From contig JAECYW010000008.1 in assembly GCA_023014335.1 (NCBI GenBank), positions 310,001 to 374,000 of the forward strand: a DNA stretch of 64,000 nucleotides, in the 5' to 3' direction. Numbering within the stretch: the first letter of the stretch is position 1; every line of letters starts with the position of its first letter. The DNA comes from Galerina marginata. Taxonomy: Eukaryota; Basidiomycota; Agaricomycetes; Agaricales; Galerinaceae. The translations under genes were made by a program, and so were the position numbers. Of this stretch, positions 33,670 to 46,400 are shown piece by piece. Under the pieces are notes generated by a model. The model was not told where the DNA came from. It was given only the letters and a program-made list of their open reading frames with translations, and did not search any database.

Positions 33670-34510
33670 GATGAATGTTCCAGGAAGAGGCGAATATGTT
33701 CAACGTGATGGGCTGCCAACACGGAAGCAAATGAGCAAGGAATAGATAACGGAAACGAGAGAAGGGACGTTCTTCGTCATGATCAGTCGGACTGTAAAAG
33801 AATCCGCCGCCAACACAACTTCATCGATCCACTTCTCTTCAACCAGCAATGCATCCACGGCCTGCTCGTTCCTCGCTGGCAAATGAACCTTGGTATCTTG
33901 GGTGCAATACGACGACGACATGTTTCTGAAAGCTTCTTAGCCACGACCACGACCATGAGCACCCCGGAACCCTCCTTTTGAGAAGAAAAAAGGGCCGATG
34001 AGGGATTTGATCGATGCCCGCCCGCTCCGTGCCTTGCGCGAATACAGGCACGAAGTAACTTGACGAGCGGAATGAGATACGGGATGGGCGTTGGTGGAGA
34101 GCTGTAGTTGCCACGAATTCGCAGAGGCCGACGTGTCAGGAGAATGTTCAGCCAGAAAGAGCTGAGTGGACGTGTTGGCGCAGAAGGAGGAAGAAGGAGA
34201 AGGATGAAGACGAGAAAATAACGAGAGTGCTGAGTCGACGGATATGCAGCAGCGTCGGGATCGCCACGTGTGTATCGCACTGGTGGCTTGGCCGAGGTGG
34301 TAATTGGTTTCTCTGGTATCGTGTCCTTTCTCTTCGATATTGGAATTCGCAATTTTCGCTGCACCATCGGCTTAGGATCCGAAGCCTGCGTCAACCCTTG
34401 CAGTTGAGGGTGCGCCCAGGGCAGTCCAGTCGATCACCCGCAAACTGCATTAAAAGACGGAGTTGGGAAAGCTTGGGAAGAAGGCGACAACTTCCAGGAA
34501 TTCAAAGGTG
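33670..34510 (-). repeat. Large duplicated segment, copy B
   Basis: Direct copy of 31070-31960, offset by about 2.6 kb. A single-base difference near 34415 (an extra C relative to copy A) shifts the frame, so the long ORF of copy A is broken here. Confidence 0.75.
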
Positions 34511-35654
34511 CGTAGTGAGTGTTGAATCGTGGAGGGCTGTCGACAAGTAAGCCGATGAGCAAGGAACGAATGGAGGGAGTGAGAAAAAGATGAACATACT
34601 GAATAAACGAGAATAAGTTTGACTCCTTCACATTCGGTCGCTCTTGAACAATGCCAGCGGCCGTGGTGCGCTGGAAGCGTTTATTCCGTGGTCCTCGTTT
34701 TCTGCTTGATATAACGTTAGGATATTCGTAACAGAGTGGGGAAAATTGGCATACATAGGTTACACGTCGAACCATCGCCAACTTCATATCAAGGATGAAG
34801 GTCCAAGTCCATACAGTGCGAACGTGATGGAAGTTCGGATTGCAGTGTATAGCACACAGAGCCTGGTAAGAAGCTCGGAAAAAATTCCAAAGGCGAACAG
34901 CTGGGACTGAAAGGAAATGGTCGTTAGCCGGTTGGTTGAAATCCAGTGATCAACATCTGCAGCACGTACCTCTCCGAAATGATACGTTTCCTGCATCCGA
35001 GCTCAATCTCCAAAATCTAGTTTATTTTGGATCTTCTGAGCAATGAGAATCGTCAACCTCCCGGCTCGAGATGTCTCAAGGCTCATACTTACAAGAAAGT
35101 GACGAGGAACTGGTAACGAATGCACCATACACGCATCTTCAACCGTGAGTCGACTAGGGAAATGGAAGGACGTTGGGTTGTTGGCGTCAAGTGCGAGTAT
35201 CCGGCATAGAAAGGAACTCAGACGAAGCCCGAGAGTCGAAAATTATAGGGATGGATCCAAATTTGGGAGGCACGATTAAATAAACATCGTTATTTGCGTT
35301 CGTTAGGTTTCGGAGCCGCCAACAGGCGATTAGATTGCGATATGATGAATGACGTTACCAGTTGGGCCGATTTCTCAATTCTCGACGGTCAACGGGGAAC
35401 TGTGTTCGTCTGCAACGAATACTCACCTATAAATCAATGACACCGAGAATCGGGAAGTCTCATACATTTTGGTAGACAAACCAGGCTCACATTCCGCAAT
35501 GGACGATCGCCCCACATCGCTTGACTCCTCCTGGAGTCCTCCATCAGTGTTTAATAAAATCGCCAATTTACAAATTCATTTACTAACTATGGTCCTACCC
35601 ACCACAGAGTCCCCACGAGCTGCTGTACGAAAGGCGCATTCAAAACTCTCGAAC

Positions 35655-36062
35655 TCAAGCACCCTCGTGTGCTTTAAACCACGCTTCCAATTCCTTCTCC
35701 AAAATAAAATCGGAGTCAGGAGATGGCATGCCTGAATCCTCGTTTCCTTCTTCAGTTTCACCTTGCACGCTCAGGGAGCCCGTATTCGCATTGCCGCTAT
35801 CCGAACTCCCAACACCATTTCCACTCCCAGCACCTCCATTTCCGCAATCGGTTTCCCCATTAACACCGTTCCCAAACTGCGGTGCCCGCCGAGTGAGGCA
35901 TGAGCCTCCGTTTCCACTATCGGAACTCCCGACGCTATTAGTTCCATTGTTGGTCAGGTCGTCCCCGTTGCCTGAGCTCGGGTTCCCAGATTGAGGTAAC
36001 GCAATGCCCTGCGCGATGAAAAAGGCAGACAGAATGGCGGTAAGAGTTACAATGGGCAACAT
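35655..36062 (-). CDS. Secreted Asn/Gly-repeat protein with dibasic site, paralog 1
   Basis: Single-exon ORF of 135 residues starting at 36062. Signal peptide MLPIVTLTAILSAFFIAQGI is followed by LPQSGNP. Two repeat blocks rich in Ser, Gly and Asn follow; the second begins after an Arg-Arg (CLTRRAPQFGNG), a candidate Kex2 site followed by Ala-Pro. The C-terminus is acidic (EKELEAWFKAHEGA). It shares signal peptide, repeat phrase and upstream sequence with the genes at 48675, 50879 and 53695, so all four are local paralogs. It has fewer and more diverged repeats than the last two. Likely role: secreted repeat precursor of the kind called KEX2-processed repeat proteins (KEPs); whether it yields an active peptide is unknown. 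Confidence 0.75.
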   Translation of the reverse strand: MLPIVTLTAILSAFFIAQGIALPQSGNPSSGNGDDLTNNGTNSVGSSDSGNGGSCLTRRAPQFGNGVNGETDCGNGGAGSGNGVGSSDSGNANTGSLSVQGETEEGNEDSGMPSPDSDFILEKELEAWFKAHEGA

Positions 36063-39000
36063 TTTCGACTGGTGTGAAGAGAGTCAACTGGGATAACTCG
36101 CATATTACGACGAGTGGGATACGTACTAGTTGTTTATTCAGAATCTCAGTATAAGTGGAGTTGCTAGTACCTGTGAGGCGATTAAAGTATCGACCGACTG
36201 AATGTGCGGGAAGCTTACTCGATTCGAAAGTGAGACCTTGTTGAATTCGCTGGGAACATGCCAGTGAAAGCCATTATATAGGCGAATCCAGACGGTCAGT
36301 GCATATATGTCCACTTAGATTCGTGACGCTATCTGCTTCCGAGTTCTGGTCCATACTGGTCTGCCTGTAGCATGTTATCCATCAGCCCAATTCTTGAATA
36401 TGAGACAAGAAGGATACAATTGTGCTGGGCCTGCGCTTTCTTCTTCTTCTTCTTCTAGAGAATAGACCTTCGCAATCTGCGTCGTAAAACAAAGACAGAG
36501 TGATGAACCTTCCTGTTAGGTGCGGCATTCAGAAAGTACCGGTGGAGCAAGGTTCTACGTTGAAGACGATTTTATTTCTAGAAGACTGTGTGAAATGAAG
36601 CGGCCATCAAGCGTACTCGCTAGATGCAAAAGAAAAAGCCAGTATTGTGGGTCGAGACATGGATGCGCTCTTAAGAGTCTGCTATGCGGTTTAACGATAG
36701 GCCATGGCCGACGCATCATCGAAAAAAATCGAACTCGAGGAGCTAAACAACGATTTATGAGCCGAGTCGAATGGGACTAGAAGACTGGTGCCGTCCTTCC
36801 GATTCTAGGGCCGTTCTGATCATTGCCCAACGTCGTAGAGCGGGGTGGAAAGAGGGGAGTTTTATTTGGACTAGAACACCAGTAAATGAAAGCGGAAATG
36901 GGCTGAACCTAACACAGAAGACTACTTTGGGTCATCCGAGACTTCAAGTAGAGAACTGCTGAACCCACCTCATCCGTAAGCGTTCCAGTGAAAGAAAAGA
37001 GAAGACCGAATATTAAACTAGCAAGCCGAGAGATGAACTACGAAAATGGAAGGAAAGTAGTGTCCGTTCGTTCATTCCTAGTGCCTGTCAGAATATCCTG
37101 ACGTCATGAGAAGGCGTCAAAGGCAAGTGAAGTTCATGTCACGTAGATAAAAAGAGGCGTGCGTGAGCCTCATGTTAGACGGCAAAATGCCTTCAAATCC
37201 ACCGATGATCGCAGGTATAACAAAGATCAAGTTGACAGAAAACATAGAAAAGTCGAGAAGTAGGGAAATGAACACGGGATGAAAGCAAATGCGGGGGAAG
37301 GGTGAGACAACATCTGCGAGGCGATTACGAACCAGTGTAAACTCGAAATCAGTCAGGAAAGGAGTGAAAAGGATCAAGGAAGTTAAACGAGCATAATATG
37401 ACATGAAAGTCTTGCTGACAAAAAGGTGGAAGAAATGGAAGCCACCGGTGACACCAAAAGAAAGACTGCCATGGGGTGACGAGCCCCAAAAATAAGCAGA
37501 AAAACGAGAACCTCGACAAAAAGTGGAAGAAATGGAAGAAAATCGGCAACGAGAACCAGAAGCTCAAACAAGGAGTCAATATCAACGCCAAGAAAATTTC
37601 GCGAAACTGACCAAATGTCATGAAAGCATGAACATAAACGCAGAAAAGTGCAAGTCAAACCGCACAGAAATTCAGAGAGAAAACCATAAGGAAGGTCGAA
37701 ATCGAGGAAATAACCAAAAATGCGCAAAGCGAAGCAAAACGAAGCAAAAAAAAAATAAACGCACTACGCACCTGCTCGACGTCGTAGAGGCCAGTTGATT
37801 TAGTCCGCCACTCCAGTATCCGGCTATGGCATCATCAATCTCCCATACAGGCAGGTTGACGTGGTCAACCAATTGACACCGCCAAAGCGCAGACGAACAA
37901 CACAAGCAGTGACAAATGAAGAACAGCGGCGGAGCCACAGAGCTGTGTCAACGGAAAAGGCTGTTAACACCGACAACCCCGCCTGTGGTGGATGAAGTCA
38001 GGACCGACACACCCAAAAGATATGGAAGAAAGTTGGAAGGGGCACAAACGCGTGCACTATTGTGCGCCTCCGGGGAAACCACCATTCAAAAAAGGAGACT
38101 GTGCCATCAAGGTTTTTACAATCACCCAGAGTGAAGAATTCCCTATCATGGCAAGGGCAGCCTTTGGGGCCCGGGGGTGTAGCTCTGGCAAAAGCCGAAG
38201 ATGCTGATGAGGTTCGTTGGCGAGGAGGGTACAGTCAAACTTAGTAGCTTGATGAGTGAGGTTAAGCACGATAGGATAGTGGTTGACGTTGAATTTTCAG
38301 CTCGCTGGATCTGAGGCTCAAAATGTCAATCGATCCATCCACCTTGCATCCACCTAATAGTAAATGACGTGTACCTTTCGCAGCCTCGCCAAAATTCGAT
38401 CTCCTCAACTCCCTCCCCCTTCTTGGACCCTGTGGAGGTTTTCCGCAGTAACACCCCTTGCTTTCCTCCCATCTAATCCAACGCAGAGGCAAACTTCAAT
38501 GAAAAGTCAGAGACCCTCCAGTAGCGACGAGTCGACGACACTAGGAGACAGGAGTAAAGCCCACGCCAGTTTTACATCAGGTAGCAACAAAAACCGCACG
38601 GTTCGCTCTAGGCGTGATTACACACAACGAGTGTGGATATGAAGGAACTACATGGTACGCACGAGGTTGAGGATAGCTTGGCTCGTTGGGGATGCGGACA
38701 AACCGGGAAAAAATATTTACGTAATATTGCTATCGTTGCTCCGCGCACTCGGAATCCTCATCGATTGACCTTACACTAGTCATACACTTTCTTGGATGTC
38801 CTGAACTGCTTTGCTTGTATCTGAATCTTGGGGTCGAGAATTCCTTCGCCGAGCCTCTTCTGGTTGCGCACAAAAAACTTTCCAATTCGACGCCGCAAAC
38901 CTAGGTTCATCCGTGATCAGAGGTGGTCTGTCTGTCGTGGCGATCTTTCTGACTTACCTTGTTCGCTTGTCCGTTCTCGATCGACTGTCGATACGTCAGC

Positions 39001-40439
39001 TTTTCATCTGGACAGCCCCTTGCAGAAGTCATGCACGCTGTAGATCCAGCTACTTGGATTTGCATCTACACGAGGCGTCAGCGTGCCCTGTGCCACAGCT
39101 TGCTACAGCTCTTTCGTTTCATCCTCTCTTTCTCTTAAGTTTCCTGTCTTCTATCGCTCGAAGAGAGGCCGACTCTAACACCGCCAGATTTGAGACATGG
39201 CCACCAGCGACATGTTCTTATGCTGCTTTAAGGGAAAGACGGTCCGTGTGCGTCTCGAGAAAGCAGAGGAAGGAAAGGGGGAAAAACGGCCCGAGAGCGT
39301 CACTCGGACCCCTTTGAAGTATTCACAAAAAGCTGCAATTGAAGGCATGTTCTGATATTTCAAAGCGTTTATTACGCCTGCTGACTATCTTCCACAGCCT
39401 TTGAAAACCTCGGCATTCCAGGCGTACCACCCTGGAATAGGGTGAATATGTATACGCTCTGCAGTCATCGCAAGGTCTACCTTGTATGCGAGTCTGGCTG
39501 CACGAGGACGAAATGCGTTTGCGGTTGGACGAAAGTAACAACGACTGACACGTTGTACCTGGAAAACAAGGTAATGATGAAGGCGTGGTATGTCAGGCCA
39601 CTATTTCGGCAAGTTGTTCGAGTTGTCTTTTGGTGTGCTGTCTCATCTATTCGACACACAGCGTTCTGGACAAATTCAAGAGCACGCCTGTAGAAGAACC
39701 GTTTGTGAAGGCGATGGGTCTGGAGTAGTCGGGGCACGGTTTTGTTGGGGACGGCGATCGGGATATGTACAGCTGTATTCCCCAGAAACACTCTCCGCAG
39801 TATGTGATTAATATCCTGTTTCACATCTTCCAAACCGACTTCCGTTAATCGATATGAGCGCAGTCGAATTGTTCGTGTTAAACCTAGCACTATCTGAAAT
39901 TAACTTGCATTCCGAAAACACGAGCGTACACCGGCTTCGATTGCCTAGGGACAAGCGCCTGGATGTGGGTGTGGCGTCCGAGACATGAGGAGGACCGCTG
40001 TCTGGGAGGACAATGCAAGCCGAAAGAAGAAGTTGTGAGAACGCGGGCTTACTACCCTATCTGCGTAACTGCAACAATTCTGTGAAGGCTCCCAACATAG
40101 TCGAACCGTGGCGCGTTTGTTACTATCTCGTAGGCCCCATCTTGATTGCCGATCGAAAGAAAGAACTTGAAATGACGTTGGACAATAACCAGCGCTGCAG
40201 CACGGCTGGCTCAATTTGGGGACGCGTCGTCACCTGCTTTACAGACACCTTTCAGCCGGAAATTAGCGACTGACAGTACCAACAGGCAGCTTGCACGCCT
40301 TTCCGGCATTGTTACGCTGCCTGTATCAACGACAACGGACACGAGGAAACTATTCGCTTCTTCATCCAAGTAACGTTCCAGTCCTTATATCGCTCCATTC
40401 CAAAGAATTTTCAACTATTCCCTGTTGCTACTGCTTGCC
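36063..40439. other. No supported gene; promoter of paralog 1 at left, purine-rich stretch in the middle
   Basis: From 36170 to 36250 the sequence is related to the regions upstream of the other secreted repeat genes. A TTC microsatellite lies near 36440-36456. Between 37380 and 37760 the plus strand is strongly purine-rich with a repeated AAAAGTGGAAGAAATGGAAG phrase. An open frame of 168 codons at 38811-39317 has no supporting features. Nothing else is recognised. Confidence 0.45.
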
Positions 40440-43400
40440 ATGGCAGTTTCGGATCCTGCAAACTGCAAGTGCCCACCTAGTGGTAAAAAAGGCCGTAACT
40501 TGGTCGTTTGCATCGATGGTACCTCTAATCAGTTCGGCGACAAGGTTCGTTCGTATCCGTAATTTCTGGCAGCTTTGATTTACGTCGCGTTTATAGAATA
40601 CCAATGTGGTCGAATTGTATAGCAAGATCGAGAAAACGGAGGATTCTAACCAACTCACCTACTACAACAGCGGCATCGGGACTTATGCAAAGCCTTCTTG
40701 GAAATCTGTCAAGTACCTGATGCAAGTCGTCGATAATAGCGTCGATCTTGCTATTGCTTGGTGAGAGTTATCAGAGTTGGAATATTCTAGACACCTAATG
40801 AGATCCCCAATGTAGGAATTTCGAAAAGATCATCATCGGTGCCTATCGCTGGCTATCGGATAACTACGAAGAGGGTGATAGAATTTTTTTATTCGGTAAG
40901 CCCAAATTAGGACGCAGGATTTTCTATTGCTTACGCAGATCCAACATCCTAGGGTTTTCTCGCGGCGCTTACCAAGTCCGTGCGCTGGCGGGTATGATCG
41001 CTAGAGTAGGAATATTCCTAATTTATTCACCGATTGCGCTAATGTCAGGCGCTCACAGGTTGGGCTCATCTACAAGGGAAACGAAGAACAGATTCCTTTG
41101 TGAGTACAGCGTACAAGATGTCGAAACGGATTCTAATATAGCTTACAGCGCTTATGAGGTGTACGCGACTCACACCAAGAATCTCGCGACTAATCTCGCC
41201 AGCAATTTCAAGTCTACATTTTCACGGGCAAATGTTCAAGTCCATTTCGTCGGCGTGTGGTAAGTACTTAGCGTCTTATGTCCATCCTCATTAACTTATC
41301 GCTCTAACAGGGATACCGTTTCGTCAGTCGGCGTTATTCGAGGGAAAAGCCTTCCTTTAACCGATTCCGCTGAGCATATCTGCTTTTTCCGTCACGCACT
41401 CGCCTTAGACGAGCGCCGAGTGAAGTTCCTCCCCGAATATGTACATGGAGGGGTATGCGAGAAATCTCCTGTGTCTGAACAACCCAGTGAGCAAATTTTC
41501 CCCTTCTATTTCAAGTCCCATGATGATTTATGCGTCGGAATACAAAGCGCACATCCAAGTAGTAGGTTTAGATACTTCTCCCCGCATTAAAGAAGTCTGG
41601 TTCCCAGGAACACATTCTGATATGTTAGTAAACCTCTATTATTTCAGATGCGTCTATCATCTGACACTAGACGCAAAGCGGTGGAGGTACTCGACTGAAT
41701 CCCAATCTTGATCTCGGCAGAACGCCACTACTTTGGATGTCATTTGAAGCGGTTTCCTGTGGACTGAGGCTTCGTAACACCCAGGTCGGATGGCGTTGGG
41801 ATCACTTGTACGACATGAAAGAATCGTTGACAGGCATTTGGCGTGTATTCGAGTGGCTGCCTTTCAAGAGGCTGTCTTACAAAGATGAGTCGTCAACTGT
41901 GTATCGGTAGGTTCGAAGCTTACACTCGAAATGTCATTTATTTAATTAAAATCTTTGATAGTTTCCATAAAGGACGAGGACGGAAGATAAAGTCCGGCCA
42001 GAAGGTGCACTCATCTATCGCCTTCTGTGATGATAGCTATCACCCGAAAGCGATGTTGGCCCAACAACGTTGTCTGTGTGAGCTTGTAGCGAAAGGCTCG
42101 CTTTCAAATAGGGAGTGGGTCAAAGGATGGGAGGATCTTATCGAAATGGATATTTTTGACATTTTGCTACTGCCAAACGTGATCGAAAAGCTTAAGTCCG
42201 GGACAAGGAGCGATAGCAGTATGTGGGTGTATCGTCTAACAGCCATAACTTCGACCGGTAGGTATCCTTTTTTATGCTACAATAGTTTTTTCTGACCATC
42301 AAACGCAGACGAAGGTCGAACAGCGTTGCGGAGAAGCCCAAACATAATTAAAGACCTTGTTCAGATCTTTGCTCATCCCAACCAACCCGACGTTCAAGAG
42401 TGTGTAATAGCAATTTTAGGGAAGATGTCCGAACGTCATGGTAAGCGAGTTATAATTTATTCAAAGCCTGAAATGTTTTGTAAATGATTGTAGCTTCAAC
42501 ATTGCTCAGCTCAGAACACCGTATTTGGTTGCTTCGTGTCGCTCGAGAGAGGAGCGAGCGCGAGCACAGCCGCAGCTTTGCGGTGAAGTTGCTCGCATAC
42601 TCCCTTTCCAATGGTAAGCGACGGCTCCTACTTCTCAGTGATAAGAGCACAACATAAGACATTATAGACCAATCATACGACGACCTTTTTGACGAAAACG
42701 CACTGGGTACACTTGATGAGATGGCGAGGGATGAACAACGACCTTGGATGATAAATGGCGCCTTCGCGATGTTTACAACCATACTAAGCCAAAGTGAGTA
42801 TTACTTTTTAAATTTAAGGGTTGAATAAATTCTGATTATGGCCAAGACATGCTTTCACAGAAGTTTTTTTCTGCGAATACCATTGGTAATGTACGAAAAC
42901 AATTTACGGCCGAAGATTTAGTTTCCCGTGATGTTGCGAAGCGTCTTTTCGGTGTGGTATTGCTGGGTGGTGAGTTCGGACTCAGTCGTTGTGTCGTCTA
43001 CGCTAAAATAGGCAGTCAAAAACCGTCAACATCTTTTCGACAATGATGTCTTGCATTCTTTCCTTAGGAAGATCGATAACTTGGATGATAGAGAGCAATT
43101 ATTCTTGAAGTCGTTCCTAGTAAATCACTATGGTATGAAATTCATGTTTTTGACCCGCAGAATTTGGAAATTGAAATCAACAGAATATCTGCCGCACGAG
43201 TTTTTCAAGCGTTTGACGTTGCAACTATGCGATAATATAAATCGTCGCCGAGGATATAACGCTTTACTTTTTTTGAGAGACACAATTTATTGCGGTAATG
43301 TTCAAATTGGAAAATGATGGTACAACTTACAAGCTGGATGCAGATGACTTACGCATGCGTATTTGGACAAGTAAAGTAGTTGAGGCACTCCGGGAAGCGC

Positions 43401-46400
43401 TTAGTCAAGTGGGTTCGCCAGGGCGGTTGTTGGCGCTGGAACTGTGCAGAAAACTCACTATTTACGGTATGGGGAATATGAATTTTTTTGTTCGAGCTGA
43501 ACTTTCTGAAATTACATGCTTGAAAATTGGCAGAGAGCTTGCGGGACGAGGTGTTTGATACAACTACTGTCAGAGATCTTGGCCGTGCACTATATGATAG
43601 CAATGACGACATCAGAACCGGCATCGTCGGGTTTTTTACTTCAACTATGACTGAAGGTATGCTACATCAGTTTCATGGCATACCCTTATTGAAATATTTG
43701 TAGCAGGCTTTCGGGACAATATTTTTAACAATGAGATTGTCACTGAACTCGAACGTGCAATAGTTGATGAAAAATTTGGCGTCAGATCCAGCGTGTTCAA
43801 GATTTTTACTGCTGCTCTAGCTCACGGTGCGCTCTGCCAGTTTCACGGGAAATTTATACTGAAATATTCTCAGATGGCTTATGGGACAAGATATTTGGCA
43901 CAAAGACGATCTCGACACTTGGACGTGCCCTGAGTCATAAGGATTACCTTGTCAGATACAGCACAATCGATTTTTTCAATACTGCTCTAGCTCACGGTGC
44001 GCTCTGTTCTTCTCGTGTGATATTAATACTGAAATATTCTCAGACAGCTTATGGGACAGGATATCTGACACAGAGACCATCTTGACACTTGGACGTGCCC
44101 TATGTGATTGGGATAACGAGGTCAGATCCAACGCGGTCAAGATTTTCACTGCTGCCCTGGCTCATGGTGTGCTCAGTCCTTCTCGCGGAATATTGGGACT
44201 GAAATATTCTCAGATGGCTTATGGGACAAGATATTTGACACAGAGACCATCTCGACACTTGGACGTGCCCTAAGTGATGAGGATAAAGATGTCAGATACA
44301 ACACGGTCAAATTTTTCAGTGCTGCCCTAGCTTACGGTGCGCTCTGTTCTTCTTGCGGGATACTGATACTGAAATATTACCAGACCGCTTATGGGACAAA
44401 ATATTTGACACAGAGACAATTTCAACGCTTAGATGTGCCTTGACTGATAAATACGGAAAAGTCTTTGCATTCAACTTTTTCAGTGCTGCCCTAGCTCATG
44501 GTGCGCTCAGTCCTTCTCGCGGAATATTGGTACTGAAATATTCTCAGATGGCTTATGGGACATGATATTTGACACAGAGACCATCTCGACACTTGGACGT
44601 GCCCTAAGTGATAGGGATAACGACGTCAGATCCAACGCGGTCAAGATTTTCACTGCTGCCCTGGCTCATGGTGCGCTCAGTCCTTCTCGCGGAATATTGG
44701 GACTGAAATATTCTCAGATGGCTTATGGGACAAGATATTTGACACAGAGACCATCTCGACACTTGGACGTGCCCTAAGTGATAGGGATAACGACGTCAGA
44801 TCCAACGCGGTCAAGATTTTCACTGCTGCCCTGGCTCATGGTGCGCTCAGTCCTTCTCGCGGAATATTGGGACTGAAATATTCTCAGATGGCTTATGGGA
44901 CAAGATATTTGACACAGAGACCATCTCGACACTTGGACGTGCCCTAAGTGATGAGGATAAAGATGTCAGATACAACACGGTCAAATTTTTCAGTGCTGCC
45001 CTAGCTTACGGTGCGCTCTGTTCTTCTTGCGGGATACTGATACTGAAATATTACCAGACCGCTTATGGGACAAAATATTTGACACAGAGACAATTTCAAC
45101 GCTTAGATGTGCCTTGACTGATAAATACGGAAAAGTCTTTGCATTCAACTTTTTCAGTGCTGCCCTAGCTCATGGTGCGCTCAGTCCTTCTCGCGGGATA
45201 TCAATACTAAAATTTTCTCAGATGGCATATGGGATAAGATATTTGTCACAGAAACCATTTCGGAACTCGGACATGCCCTAAGTGCTCAGGGTTGGCGGGT
45301 CAGATCCAACGCAATCCTATTTTTCAATGCTGCCCTAGCTCACAGTGCGCTCTTTCTTTCTCGTGGGATATTGATACTAAAATATTCTCAGATAGCTTAT
45401 GGGACAGGTTATTTGACACAGAGACGATCTCAATGCTTGGACGTGCCCTGAGTGATCAGGATTACGATGTCAGATCCAACGCAATCCTATTTTTCAATGC
45501 TGCCCTAGCTCACAGTGCGCTCTTTCTTTCTCGTGGGATATTGATACTAAAATATTCTCAGATAGCTTATGGGACAGGTTATTTGACACAGAGACGATCT
45601 CAATGCTTGGACGTGCCCTGAGTGATCAGGATTACGATGTCAGATCCAACGCAATCCTATTTTTCAATGCTGCCCTAGCTCACAGTGCGCTCTTTCTTTC
45701 TCGTGGGATATTGATACTAAAATATTCTCAGATGGCTTATGGGACAGGTTATTTGACATAGAGACGATCTCAATGCTTGGACGTGCCCTGAGTAATGAGC
45801 GTTACACAATCAGATCCAACGCATTCCTATTTTTCAATGCTGCCCTAGCTCACAGTGCGCTCTTTCTTTCTCGCGGGATATTGATACTAAAATATTTTTA
45901 GACGGCTTATGGGACACGTTATTTGTCACAGAGACCATCTCGACACTTGAACGTGCCCTAAGTGATGGGGATGACAATGTCAGATCCGACACGGTCAAAT
46001 TTTTCAGTGCTGCCCTAGCTCATGGTGCGCTCTGCCCTTCTAGCGGGATATTGATACTGAAATATGCTCAGATGGCTTATGGGACAGGTTATTTGACACA
46101 GAGACGATCTCGACACTTGGACGCCTAAATGATAGATCTAACAGCGTCAGATCCAACACGCTCGAATTTTTCAGTGCTGCCCTAGCTCATGGTGCGCTCT
46201 ATCCTTCTCGCGGGATATTCATACTGAAACACCTACAGAGAAAATTCGAGACAAACTATTTAACGCCGAACTTGTTTCCTTACTTGTTAGTAACCTGAGT
46301 AATGACAGCGCAGCCACCATTTTTACTGTTGCTGTATCTCAGGGTATGCTCCGTCATTGCTGCGCAATTTTTATACTGAAATCCTTGCAGAGGGCGTTCG

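Larger units (their letters stand above)
29076..34996 (-). repeat. Array of degenerate duplicated units, probably gene-family remnants
   Basis: A short minus-strand coding-like motif, consensus AKNEQDANTLLVEEKWIDEV followed by VLAADSF, recurs near 29490, 29985, 30800, 31250, 31965, 32520, 33190 and 33830 with variation. A second motif (acidic run, then GALDSDHSSRARIPD) occurs near 27930, 30540 and 32300. All copies share one orientation, spaced 450-850 bp apart. Frames shift between neighbouring copies and several contain stops, so these look like decayed tandem gene copies or fast-evolving exons. The left-most copy has a TTCGTA hexamer expansion. I do not recognise the family, and no CaaX end was found that would suggest pheromone precursors. 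Confidence 0.6.

Noticed and set aside
29076..34996. Small repeated ORFs considered as mating pheromone precursors
   Set aside because: No CaaX C-terminus was found and no STE3-type receptor lies nearby; the seven-TM gene at 22687 is of another family.
38811..39317. Plus-strand ORF of 168 codons
   Set aside because: Composition unlike the called genes, no recognisable feature, and other frames are similarly open.
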